64,000 nt of DNA, from contig LUCM01006846.1 of the NCBI GenBank assembly GCA_008360955.1, forward strand, positions 100,895-164,894, read 5' to 3'. The first letter of the stretch is position 1, and the number at the start of each line of letters is the position of its first letter. Source of the stretch: Fasciolopsis buskii. Its lineage: Eukaryota > Platyhelminthes > Trematoda > Plagiorchiida > Fasciolidae. Both the position numbers and the translations under genes were made by a program. A model generated the notes under the pieces. The model had not been told where the DNA came from. It searched no databases and worked only from the letters and a program-made list of their open reading frames with translations. Of the stretch, positions 56,401 to 64,000 are shown piece by piece.

Positions 56401-59400
56401 GGACTGGAAAGGCTTAGCAAAAGAGGCCCACTGGCTTAATTGGATCAATGCTGCAACCTTGCGCCTCAGCTTGATTGCGGAAAGACTAGAAGTGGATCCT
56501 GGAATAAACAAGACTATCCTGCACTAGGGGACTAAGTAGCCCAACAGATCACGGAGGAACCATGAGCGATGACGGACAAACAATTACGTGAACAAGGAAT
56601 CTGGAGGAGCATCGTCGCAGTGTGGCCGCGCCCCGGCGTGGTGTAACGGCTTGCTCACCTCCGTGACCTAACGAGCTTTGCAGGAGGGAGCATATCTCAA
56701 GCCGAAGATCCAACCATGTCTGGAAGGCAAATGAGCAGAAGCCTGACGACGCAATCTCCCGATCCCTCACATTGGAGTATGAGTTAATCTGGTGCCACAG
56801 TCGAAAAAATAGAAAAAATGATCCCAGCAAACGGACTTCCATTTAGCTACTCCCCGCTGCTTTGCGGAGAGATTGGTGTCAGGACCAAAGAACTTGGTTG
56901 AAAACCCTGTTCATCGCCCTGATCAGCAGTTGGACACTCTAGTAGTAGCTGTTCATCGTTTCCAGTGAATTCCGTGTCGACAAATAATTCCATGATGCAT
57001 CGGTTGTCGCTCAGAGTAACCAGAACCGCGCTGGCCATTGCTTCCAACAGGGCAGAAAGTGGTAAGTATGCACCTGCTCAGAGTTACCGTGCTGTGTTAA
57101 CGCTCCAGTGCATTGAATGTGAGTTAGAGTACCTAAAGAAAAAAACCCTGCGCGATGTGGGCAGTCGCAAAGTATCGCTCGCTTACATGTCTCTAGCACG
57201 CCTTTTACAGGAAGTCTTTTCTATTCACCCTCTCGAACCATTTCCACTTTTCCGTCAAGGTCCCCATGCCACAAGATATGCACAGAAATTAGTGCAAATG
57301 CATGTACATATGTGTAAAAGAAGACATATATATGATCAGTTTCTCTACTACCTTACCTTTCCATGGCTGAGAATGGTTTGAACATCGTGTCATTCTTCTA
57401 TTTGACCAGTGATGGATGGCTAATCTTAACCATATCACCCGCCTTAATTGCTCCCTTCACAATCATGCGTGGTACGAACTCGGCCCAATGTCATATGGCT
57501 AAATGTGTGGATTGTGAGATATCAAGAACAGAGATTGTCTCACTTAGTTCATGCCTCGATTTTTCTATCATTCGATCAAAGTTGCGTTAATATTATTACG
57601 TACTACTCAGCAACACTGGGGCTGGTCGGTTTAGTTTAGTCATAGTTCAACTATAACAATAGGTTGGATAAGGTCGTGGCGTTTGGACGTGAAGGTAGCA
57701 TGGTCGAATCTTCCCACCACCAGTCAACTTCCCCACTTTGCAGCTCTCTGTTGGCCGCGGCCCCCTTCCTGAAAAATGGTGTACATTGTTATTTCATTAT
57801 TAAAGGAAGTAAAAGATAAAAGGTTAACCTATCATCATGCCAGGTTTTACCATTCAAGCTAGGCCAGCTACAGAGAAACTTCTGAAAAAAGGAGTGGGGT
57901 TAGCAGCATTCACAGGATTATACTGTATTCGTGAAAGATAAAGTTGAACATACAGGGCGACTAAGGTGACTGTCAATCATTAATTCCCAATCATCTCAAT
58001 ATTTTCGTTTACAAAATATCATGTGTACCTACTGTGATAGCCGTGAAATCTCATTTTATTGGCTTATAAAGACGGTATACACGGGAATGCTGCCTATGAG
58101 CAAATAGTGAGTGAACTGAGTTGAGCAAAAGTAGCACCAGAATACGACTTGGGAAAAGGTTTTCACTGGTCGGCATGCTGCTATCTACGCGATTCGCTTG
58201 AACAACCGTAAATTCGGTGATGTTGCGCGCTGTGCATTGTAAGCGTAATCAAATCCGTTTAGTTTCAGGATAGGGAACCGCATAATACAACAACAAACGA
58301 GACGTAAAATAATACGTGACTAGATGTTTTCACGAGAAGGCCTGTGAGTGAGTAGCCACACCTAGTCATTGCGAGAGAAGTCTGGCACTGAAACTGATAA
58401 ATCGTGGATCCCTATGACCCGAATACTACCTTCGAACCCATCCTCATCCTCCCGGGATAAACGGGCAATAGAGTCCCATAGATCTGCAATCTATCCCGAT
58501 CGCAACAACACGGTCAACGATGAGCAATCTTCATTTCCCACTATTATTCTGCTAAGTTTGCTTTTTTATTGAAACGGAAACACCTGCGACTGTTTACTCA
58601 CCACAAGAAGGGCTATTACGTAGTCGAAACAACCGTTATCAACAAAGATCACTCGGCGCATAAAATATCTTTATTTCCATCCTCCACTAGCTCTTTGGTG
58701 CGGTTCACTACTGTATGTGGACAAGTCGACTTTTGGATGTCTTCAGTTGTAGTCATGCATGTGGTGCGGACTGCACTAAGATCTGTTCACTATAAACTCC
58801 AGAAGTCGCACCAGTCGCGCACAACAGATGTCAACATTTACAGTTTTAATCAATGTCTTCGTTTGGTCATTAAATCGGTATTTAGTGTTCGTTTTTTTGG
58901 GTCAAGCAGAACAATGCTAAACCAATGCAGACATCGAGTGGAAATGGAGAAATTTGTTCTGTATCCACACACTATAGTCGCAACCATGCCACTTAATCTT
59001 GGCCATACAGCAAAGGCATCATTGGACAACTCTTCCAAGTCTTCTTGTATCATCCACCCTCAGCGATCAGATTTTGCATGCGTACGTGAAGAAGTAGACG
59101 GGTAACAGCTAGGTTAATGCGCAGCTTTGCACAAAGGCTTATTCCAGCGCAAAGTCGCAGTACTTCACAAAGTTGTTAAAATTCCCTCCTTCGATAGTCT
59201 AGAGGAGGTGCGAATTCGTATAAGGAACAGCTGTTTGGTTAACTTGTACAGTTTAGGCACTTCAAGCAGTGCATCTGTTCTACAGCTCTGTAAGTGATGC
59301 GGCTGACGTCTGCGGTAATTTACAAAATACCGAAGAACTCCGCATACTGAGTGCCTATGGACCAACAGTTTCGGTTCCACGTACAGTATGGTCGAAAACC

Positions 59401-62400
59401 GGTTACAGTTTCGGGATCCTTTCTCAGCTAATTTCGGATCCGTGATTCATGAATAGCAGCTGAGTGACATTCCTCGAAGTTTACCCATGCTATGACGCCA
59501 ATGCGGCCTAGGGCGCAGCTGATTGGGACTGACGACACATGGTGGTCAAGGTGGGCATCGCAGTCTAGTTTGAATTCTGACTACTGTTTGGTATAGGCCC
59601 GGACGGACATGTGCTCTGTCGAGTCATACTACTCCAGCAGAAAGATTGATTTTCCGAGGATCCCAGATTTTCGTAATGTGCCCAGTGACTACCTGTCGAA
59701 AAGGTAGATTGCCAGGTAAAAGCCAATGAAGTAGATTTTGGTCCCCTCAGTTAAACAACTCTCAACCGCGGCTCCAAGAAGCTGATAAATCCATCAGTCC
59801 CTAGACCTTGGCAAACTACTCAATGGGTAAGCCAATGTAAGTAGACTGTATACAAGGAGTGAAATCCTCGATGAGACGACGTTCCGTGTGCGAAGACAGC
59901 CATTCTTGAATGATATTCGTTGGATCCAGTGGCTATGGAGGAAATCTGCACAATCAGCGGAGCTTGATGAACCCTTGGATTACTGACTGTAATACTACCG
60001 AATGGCGATCAGGTTTCTAAGGTCACCTCAGACGAATTGGGCATCTCGGTTTGGTGAACTATCCAGAAAGCACTGAAGTGGTTCACCAAATGTCCGCTAC
60101 AAACTTCCTGCTATTTCACAAGTAATCTTTGGCTGCACACAAGCTGAAAGTGTAAAAGCCCAGTGATATTCAAAACACTTTCGTACAGTATTCCCAAGTC
60201 TCTGTCGTTCTAGGCTCTTTGACCGCGGCAAGCCCTACCCGACAAGCGACGTGCCTTCTGCCGCTCCCTCCCTCTCAGCTCTTATTTCGGTGGCCGGACT
60301 TATGCCGACACAAAATGGGAACCTAAATTTGAGCACCGGGTCACAATCACATAATCCACTGTAACGTGAGATACAGAGAGCCAAAGCATTACCATGCGTT
60401 CACTACAATTACAGAATCCAAGTAGCCTGCTTAACCATGGTAAGCCTACCTAATCCCGGCGGCCGGCAAGTCCCCAAAAGGGCATAACCTACTGGATGTG
60501 CCATAGCTTGCCAACAGACCAGTGTGAGTTTCCTAAATTTGTGGTCACAATGAATAGCTGAGCTCAGAACGTCTTGATCTCTCGGGAAGCTATTTTACCA
60601 AGAACCGCCGTGGCCCGATCCAAGTACATGCAACTTTAGTAACCGTGGTTGCGGTCTACGAACAAAATTTGTACCCTGAGATACGGGCTAAAAAAACTAT
60701 GTAGAAATAATCATAATCTAGTCAATTGTATCCTGGACACAAATTGTTTAACTGCGGGAAATTGAAACATCGGCGCACGGCTACCAGATAAGCAAACCCA
60801 ATAAGTACTGGGGGAATTCGGTTTCCGTGAGCTATGTAAAAATGGTGACGGCTTGGCTACGTCTGTAGACTTCAAACAACTCATCACCAATACCTGCTTT
60901 CAACAGCCAAAAGTTTACCATTGACTTGATTTTCCAAAGTTATCATCAATCTAACATCTTGGTGCGTTGTCTCTGAGTGTTATCGATTAAGAACTGCCGG
61001 GCACACTGCGACAGTCCAGTGGGTAAAAAGGTAATGACCAGGAGCATATCCTGATGAACGTTCACTTAAAGTTTCACGTTTCACGTTTCACGTCTCACTA
61101 CGACAGACCTTTCGTCCTGTTGCAGAGCGGATGTTTCCAAACGGAATTAGGTGTCAGTAATTGGGCTGCATTGACCCTTCAGAAGCCAGCACTGAAAAGT
61201 AGATGGACCAACTATCGTTATCGGGTTTACAATGCGACGAGATGATTTCGATTATTTCGCAAAGAACGAAATAAATCAGTCTTCCAGGTGAGACTAGTGA
61301 CGATTATGCAGGTCTTGTGCATGCAGCCTCTTGCTCTATGTGAAAATAGTACATCTAGCTAATAAACGAAATTTTGTTCTGAGGTGGAGTAAATTTACTG
61401 GAAGAGTCTCCAAGTGCTTTGGTAAGGTCTGCAGTGGATGCTTTTGGGCGCCCAATTGGATATTTGCCCTAAGCGTCTCTCAAAATTTTTTAAGGTAAAC
61501 CTAAGTCTTAAAAGAACGCTACCGATTAAGTCGTAAAAGTGTCTTCTCTTGGTGAAAGTGAAAGGATGAAGACAAACGCCCAAGGTTCTCCATCGAGTTG
61601 ATTGACAGACAGTCTGAAGGATGATCAAACACTGACGCATTAACTACTCTCCGAGTCTATGCCTCCTAGAACCGGTGCGGAGGACGCACTGAGCACCAAA
61701 GTTGTCTACTCCGTCGGAAAGATTGACGAATTGAGTAGTCAGTCACCAGTTCTCAAGTCGCCTTCCTGCCTTGAATATAAGATCCTTTGGTTAAAAGCTC
61801 AAGACAGAGCCTCCTGTCTGTAAAATCTACTTCAATTTTGGCAGTCAATTTACAAATCATGAGCTTGAATGGGTAAATGATGAAACGGAGATAGAGAATG
61901 GAACAGCTGTTGTGTGGCGTTCATTTTTTTCTGATTCTTCCTTCCTCGTGGTTTTCATGGCCAATGTACCATAAACAGACCGGTGACAAATACATAATAA
62001 ATATAAACGTACTTTGTGACAGAAACGTTAACTGAAAAAACAGCACTTTCCTCAAAACGGCTTAATGGTGTGCAGTTTATTAGCCTACTTTTTGCCGAAC
62101 CATAAGAGTTAACTTTCGGTCTGAAACTGAGGGCTATACGTTACTGAACAGCGAACTTTTACAGAAAATTATGGGTACTTCGTATACACATTTGGTTTAC
62201 AGATCAACTCTACTCTGGTCAACTGCAAATTAGATCTGATATTACCGTATCGAACTAACCTGACTACAGCAACGGCATTACGGAAGAGTAACTGGTTGTA
62301 TGGAACCGGAGAATTGGAAACGGACCACTCAGTCTCCTGATTAGCTGACAGTGTAGCCACAGACCGGATCACGGTATTGATTACGCTAGGTAACAGCGCC

Positions 62401-62639
62401 TCGTGAAGAACACTGCGTTTTAAATGATCCACTCCTGCCAAGTTGCAAAGAACAGCAGCCGCGTTCTCCAGAGAGGGGCGGAACGCGTCCACCTCAGCCT
62501 CGTTCATGGTAAGGAATGCGGGAGTATCCGCCGTGCTCTCAGAGTTATGGCATAAGTAGGCCACCTCGCGCAAACGACCTTGCCTGTTCTCGATCAACCA
62601 AGCCAGAGCTCTAATACCACCAACACGTTCCAGTTCATT
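29483..62639 (-). CDS. CTNND: p120-family catenin (delta-catenin/ARVCF/PKP4 type), 5'-partial split gene, seven exons
   Basis: This is an armadillo-repeat protein of adherens junctions. Family members bind the juxtamembrane tail of classical cadherins, stabilise them at the membrane and tune Rho-family GTPases. Seen directly: seven minus-strand exons joined by GT-AG introns with matching phases (0, 2, 1, 0, 2, 0, 0), giving 698 codons and a stop. The order of conserved blocks matches vertebrate p120 proteins: a CNLAGVDHLKRSV block, the split RNVSS, KSVEHCACSLRNLSY, TLEAAAGTLQNLTAGNW, GLPILTEL...ALRNLA, a LLHILWDFTELR block, then a serine-rich tail ending PDSWV. The DSWV end is the PDZ ligand of CTNND2, ARVCF and PKP4, so that subfamily fits best. 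The N-terminus and first armadillo repeats lie right of the window. Sequence is divergent from vertebrates, with inserted loops. Exon coordinates are hand-derived; the span given includes introns. Confidence 0.93.
29615..31172 (-). other. Catenin intron F-G
   Basis: About 1.56 kb between the tail exon and the PDZ-ligand exon. It begins GTGAGT and ends TTTCCAG on the minus strand. The first 63 bases (31110-31172) stay open in frame with exon F and end in a stop. I see no repeat or gene inside. Confidence 0.8.
31173..31670 (-). CDS. CTNND: Catenin exon F: serine-rich C-terminal tail
   Basis: Residues 490-655. It opens AGWTELDFGIVKR, matching the KDGWTKARFQS that follows the last armadillo repeat in vertebrates. 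The acceptor CTCTATGGTGCAG precedes 31670, in phase 0. The tail is rich in Ser, Arg and Pro (RRKSKTVTSVEIPKSSMSGP, RRSDSLSI, RGPPGSRSSTLP). It has no recognisable domain and is probably disordered and phosphorylated, as in other family tails (inference). The donor GTGAGT starts at 31172 after Asn 655. If this donor is skipped, the frame stays open for 20 more residues and stops at 31110-31112. Confidence 0.85.
32765..32900 (-). repeat. tRNA-like SINE (family D), copy 1
   Basis: Minus strand: GGCCAGCTGGTAGAGCACAC (A-box TRGYNNARNNGG type) and, about 40 bases on, TGGGTTCGGATCCCGCC (B-box). Spacing and boxes are tRNA-like. The intervening arm does not fold into a proper anticodon stem by eye, so I call a SINE head and not a tRNA gene. 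Confidence 0.65.
33050..33125 (+). repeat. tRNA-like SINE (family D), copy 2, inverted to copy 1
   Basis: Plus strand: GTGGCCTCGTAGCTCTGCTG then GTAGAGTACACG (A-box) and GGGTTTGAAGCCCGTCGGC (B-box). It lies 150 bases from copy 1 in the opposite direction. The anticodon arm is shortened, so an active tRNA is unlikely. Confidence 0.6.
33742..33755. repeat. Short (TA)n run
   Basis: Seven TA units. A similar run of eight lies at 33902-33917, and an interrupted one at about 32449-32472. Confidence 0.8.
38825..39029 (-). CDS. CTNND: Catenin exon E: last armadillo repeat
   Basis: Finishes the split Lys codon (AA|A), then encodes residues 422-489. RFTTLGGIEKCRDIYQ corresponds to LLQARGVPALVALV. HQLSEQLLHILWDFTELRPI corresponds to AASHVLQTVWSYKELRGTL. 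The Trp-Asp-Phe/Trp-Ser-Tyr match marks the end of the armadillo domain. Between them lies a short acidic stretch (AAEDDVEDSKQSVSD). The acceptor TTTTTGGATTAG precedes 39029. Donor GTGAGT starts at 38824, phase 0. Confidence 0.9.
39030..41812 (-). other. Catenin intron D-E
   Basis: 2.8 kb of AT-rich DNA between a perfect GTAAGT donor and a TTAG acceptor. Several short open frames occur at chance level. I recognise no repeat or gene. Confidence 0.75.
41813..42195 (-). CDS. CTNND: Catenin exon D: armadillo repeats with unusual insert
   Basis: Residues 294-420 plus two bases of a Lys codon. It begins IRSFHGLPILTELMSAPSPR (family RKERGLPVLVELLQS) and continues VVSNALRNLATEDQCCRLLG (family AIALRNLSLDRRNKELIG). 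After KHALERII comes a polar stretch of about 45 residues (residues ~343-388), longer than in vertebrates. The repeat resumes in YSVTSAILHLCSVLVQRRIEH. Acceptor TACTGTTCACAG precedes 42195. The donor is a perfect GTAAGT at 41812-41807. Confidence 0.93.
42196..44996 (-). other. Catenin intron C-D, hosts a Penelope fossil
   Basis: 2.8 kb. The middle carries the remnant of a Penelope-like endonuclease in the same orientation as the gene (43,600-44,110). The rest, including a 16-base palindrome at 42918-42933, has no recognised content. Confidence 0.75.
43600..44110 (-). mobile_element. Penelope-like element fragment: GIY-YIG endonuclease domain
   Basis: Minus-strand frame with NDKIPLLTSFMIIYQFKYTC then ATYVGQTARRLSKG (residues ~43-72 of the frame at 44099-43809). 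This matches the IYQF.C.C...YIGRT.RRL signature of the GIY-YIG nuclease at the C-terminus of Penelope-like retroelements. After one frameshift it continues VKHLVETGHLLGAQSAFSIV, then LKILSTSEKIIHLSRPELNS, parallel to the family's HLVETGH...AF.VIYR...LSTAEAI.IRL..P.L. The upstream reverse transcriptase is not recognisable. Frameshifts and stops make it a fossil. It lies in a catenin intron, sense to the gene. Confidence 0.82.
44997..45190 (-). CDS. CTNND: Catenin exon C: armadillo repeat with LEAAAGTLQNLTAGNW
   Basis: Completes a split Glu codon, then encodes residues 230-293. The block QTIQIVLDLLQ...CTLEAAAGTLQNLTAGNW aligns with the vertebrate YLSLL...NTLEAAAGALQNLSAGNW, one of the most conserved parts of the family. 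The acceptor is GGAATTCGATCAACAG, behind a pyrimidine-rich run. The donor GTATTA starts at 44996, in phase 0 after ...LVKKM. The first 25 residues belong to the variable loop begun in exon B. Confidence 0.92.
45191..48305 (-). other. Catenin intron B-C
   Basis: 3.1 kb. An 84-codon minus-strand frame at 47148-47402 reads plausibly, but exons B and C join perfectly without it. A perfect 8-base stem (46395-46417) is the only structure noticed. Confidence 0.75.
48306..48610 (-). CDS. CTNND: Catenin exon B: armadillo repeat plus basic loop
   Basis: Residues 127-229. The acceptor ATTTTACACAG precedes 48610. The split codon AG|A restores Arg, giving RNVSSMGSAEYREQLR, which parallels the family's LRNVSS...ARRRLRE. 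KSVEHCACSLRNLSYALHN follows, a near-diagnostic p120 block (KSVENCVC.MRNLSY in vertebrates). The rest is a hydrophilic loop rich in Lys, Arg and Ser (SEKKHEEPNPKTKS, RIRFRSSSQQSKQ). It sits where vertebrate p120 carries its long basic loop, used in nuclear targeting and RhoA contact; that function here is inference. Donor GTAAAT starts at 48305, phase 1. Confidence 0.92.
50436..50483. repeat. (AT)n microsatellite
   Basis: About 23 uninterrupted TA units followed by TTATGAG. Perfect and therefore probably young and variable in length. Confidence 0.95.
51188..51700. repeat. Compound inverted-repeat SINE element, copy 2
   Basis: Same element as 1213-1755, in the opposite orientation. The right module (plus, about 51476-51700) is the better preserved: GTGCAAATCAGTGATGGATA, then GCCTGCCCGGTAGCGCAAAG (A-box region), CCCGGGTTCGCGTCCCAG (B-box), then a tail ending TATCACATGGTGAATT. 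The left module (51188-51342) is an inverted relative of that tail. The outer ends are imperfect terminal inverted repeats of the AATTCACCATG type. The core at about 51345-51475 matches copy 1 in reverse complement. Lies in the large catenin intron. Confidence 0.82.
54325..54470 (+). repeat. tRNA-derived SINE (family C), copy 2
   Basis: Plus strand: GGTGGTCAAGCGGGTGAGGT (A-box) and ACGGGCTCGAGTCCTCCCAC (close to the consensus B-box GGTTCGANTCC), then CTCTGTTGCTCGCAACCCCT and an AT-rich tail. The tail is more diverged than in the other two copies. Lies in the large catenin intron, antisense to the gene. Confidence 0.8.
54960..55062 (-). repeat. tRNA-like SINE (family D), degenerate copy 3
   Basis: Minus strand shares TTAAGTGAAATG, CAGCTGGCAAAGCACATGCG and GGTACA with copy 1 at 32.8 kb, in the same order and spacing. 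The B-box has decayed to TGGCTGGAATC. Weak but ordered similarity. Confidence 0.45.
56600..57095 (+). repeat. Dispersed repeat B, copy in large catenin intron
   Basis: Aligns along its length with 63395-63870. Shared landmarks in order: ATCTCAAGCCGAAG, AAGCCTGACGA / AGGCCTGACGA, GACTTCCA then AGCTA then CCCC, ACAAATAATTCCAT, GCATCGGTTGTCGC, ACCGCGCTG and CTCAGAGTT / TTCAGAGTT. GC-richer than its surroundings. No protein or tRNA likeness identified. The 138-codon plus frame at 56965-57381 begins inside it. Confidence 0.75.
57655..57820 (+). repeat. tRNA-derived SINE (family C), copy 3
   Basis: Plus strand: GGTCGTGGCGTTTGGACGTG, TGGTCGAATCTTCCCACC (B-box), CTCTGTTGGCCGCGGCCCCC, then TGAAAAATGGTGTACATTG and an A-rich end. 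The middle and tail closely match the copy at 22.7 kb. The A-box is degraded (GTTGGATAAGG). Confidence 0.8.
59100..60620. other. GC-richer unexplained block inside the large intron
   Basis: Base composition is clearly richer in G+C than the flanks, like the recognised repeats in this window. No open frame longer than about 70 codons, no tRNA boxes and no match to the other repeats here. Most likely an old transposable element, by inference from composition only. Confidence 0.4.
61073..61099. repeat. Short tandem repeat, GTTTCAC x4
   Basis: Four 7-base units, the last altered to GTCTCAC. Isolated. Confidence 0.8.
62260..62639 (-). CDS. CTNND: Catenin exon A: armadillo repeats (first exon visible in window)
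   Basis: Encodes residues 1-126 of the recovered part plus two bases of a split Arg codon. It opens with NELERVGGIRALAWLIENRQ, the counterpart of the vertebrate CGGVPALVRLLR helix. It continues through ENAAAVLCNLAGVDHLKRSV, matching the family's GTLWNLSSYEPLK block, and ends ...RNAVAVV(R). The acceptor is a pyrimidine-rich TTTTTTGTTTCACCCGAAAG before 62639. The donor GTTAGT begins at 62259. A segment near residues 30-50 is longer than in vertebrates and looks like an inserted loop. Starts in phase 0, so the missing upstream exon should end on a whole codon. Confidence 0.92.
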
Positions 62640-64000
62640 CTTTCGGGTGAAACAAAAAACAGGATCAGTTAAACCTTTCTAGGGATTTTCATAATGGCAA
62701 CCACAGTAACCTACAAGCAACGTGACACGATACTGGAGACAATCAAATTTTATATCAAACGGATTAATCTTAGGAAGTTACTATCGTTCTGATCAGCAAG
62801 TTTCCGGGTGTATTTATTCGACTAGCTGCATATAGAGGATCGTCAAAGTCCGACTGGATTAGCGTGCAAGATTTATTTAATTCGCTAGTAAGATGGGAAA
62901 ACTGATATCCACCAGCCATTTACTCGCTTCCCTTAACAGACCATCCGTGGTCCCCGTGAAATACTATCTTCTTCGTGGTCAGTGCGTTAATCATAACTCG
63001 AATGTGACAGTCATCAAAAAGCCGTCGGTTGACTTAGAATAAAGTCGGTTAATACCAATTTCAATTCGAAAGCATTTTGAAAGAACAATGGAATTGCAAT
63101 AAGACGCATGGGAAATAAATCCTCAGGCCTTTAATACCACCAACATTGACATTACGGTTCACATATAAACCAACAAAACTTAAGTTAGGTGGATATTCCA
63201 CTTGTAGCTTGCTACAGGGATGCCGAACGCAAACTGGCTCTGGAGGTAATATATTATACAAAAAGAATGACGGCCTAGAAACAACAGATAAATAACTACA
63301 CAGTCTACCATCCGCTTACACTTACCTGTTTAAAATCAAGTTTGAAAAGACTGGATATATACTGCTCGTTACTAGGACTGGTAAACCTGTCACAACGTGA
63401 CTGCACCTTGACGTGGTGCGATGGCTTGCGTGCCTCCATGATCCAACGAGCTATACAGGATGGCTTATCTCAAGCCGAAGCTTCAATCATGCCTGGAACG
63501 TCAATGGGTAGAGGCCTGACGAAGTAGTCTCCTGGTCCTACAAGTAGGGAGTTGATCTGAGTTAGCAGCTCAGTCGGAAAAACGAGTGGAATACTAATTG
63601 ATCCAAGTAGATGGACTTCCACTCAGCTATTCCCCACTGCCTTGCGGTCAGGTTCTTGTCAGAACCAAAGGCTTTGGTTGAGAACCCTAATCGTTCTTCT
63701 GCTTAGCGGCTGGACTCCCTAGCAATACCCGTCCATCAATCCCCATGAGTTGCACGCCTACAAATAATTCCATACTGCATCGGTTGTCGCGCAGGATGAT
63801 CAGGACCGCGCTGCGCATTGCATCGAGCGCAGGTGGGGTAGGTAGTGATAAGTGTGCTACTGTTCAGAGTTTCCTCTCTTTTATTCAACCTGTCTCTTCT
63901 GTCTCCAACCTGATCTCTTTGCCCCTTCTGCCTACCCATAGTATCTCCATTGATAACGCCCGATATCGCAACGGTTTATTGTCAAGTAGTGTAGTAGGTG
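62640..64000 (-). other. Start of upstream catenin intron
   Basis: From the acceptor of exon A to the window edge there is no sequence matching the expected preceding armadillo block (…CGALRNLSYG in vertebrates). The preceding exon must therefore lie beyond 64,000. The stretch includes a copy of the dispersed repeat at 63.40-63.87 kb. Confidence 0.65.
63395..63870 (+). repeat. Dispersed repeat B, copy near window edge
   Basis: Partner of 56600-57095 in the same orientation. Continues into a pyrimidine-rich stretch (CTCTCTTTTATTCAACCTGT) that the other copy lacks. Type unknown: a LINE end or a non-autonomous element would both fit. Confidence 0.75.

Larger units (their letters stand above)
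48611..62259 (-). other. Catenin intron A-B, 13.6 kb, repeat-rich
   Basis: The largest intron seen. It contains an (AT)n microsatellite, one copy of the compound inverted SINE element, two tRNA-like SINEs, one more weak tRNA-like piece, one copy of the dispersed 480-bp repeat, and a more GC-rich unexplained block at about 59.1-60.6 kb. These are listed separately. Splicing across it restores Arg in RNVSS, so no coding exon is missing inside. Confidence 0.8.

Noticed and set aside
58569..59105. Longest non-repetitive plus frame (178 codons)
   Set aside because: No recognised motif or family, no domain-like pattern, and an antisense frame is equally open. Judged chance or remnant of an old element.
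63061..63261. Minus-strand frame containing NVGGIKGL, resembling the start of exon A (ERVGGIRAL)
   Set aside because: The likeness is limited to about 8 residues, no donor follows, and the upstream residues do not match the preceding armadillo repeat. A decayed exon duplication is possible but unsupported.

Overview
This window is eukaryotic and gene-poor, with one large split gene and many interspersed repeats. Splice sites, long introns, tRNA-derived SINE-like repeats, a non-LTR retrotransposon fossil and a Penelope-like fragment point to an invertebrate animal. A parasitic flatworm (digenean fluke) is my best guess, but this is inference from gene divergence and repeat style, not a sequence match.

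The gene lies on the minus strand, from beyond the right edge (>64,000) down to 29,483. It encodes a p120-family catenin of the delta-catenin/ARVCF/plakophilin-4 type. I recovered seven exons by hand: 62260-62639, 48306-48610, 44997-45190, 41813-42195, 38825-39029, 31173-31670 and 29483-29614. Every junction is GT-AG, the reading phases fit throughout, and joining them gives 698 codons plus a stop. The armadillo-repeat core aligns in order with vertebrate p120 proteins. The last exon ends in Pro-Asp-Ser-Trp-Val-stop, the PDZ ligand of this subfamily. The start codon, N-terminal region and first armadillo repeats lie outside the window.

Layout: 1-29,300 is 3' flanking DNA with no convincing host gene. 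It holds a compound inverted-repeat SINE element (about 1,213-1,755), a 1.2-kb degenerate GAT-repeat tract (13,360-14,640), a 380-bp foldback element (19,992-20,370), a tRNA-like SINE (22,672-22,832), a smaller GAT-rich patch (23,690-24,060) and a decayed LINE on the minus strand (about 25,040-27,470). From 29,300 to 64,000 is the catenin gene. Its introns carry a tRNA-like SINE pair (32.8-33.1 kb), a Penelope GIY-YIG endonuclease fossil (43.6-44.1 kb), an (AT)n microsatellite (50.4 kb), a second copy of the compound element (51.2-51.7 kb), further SINEs and a dispersed repeat (56.6, 63.4 kb). There are no bacterial-type operons, CRISPR arrays or intact RNA genes.
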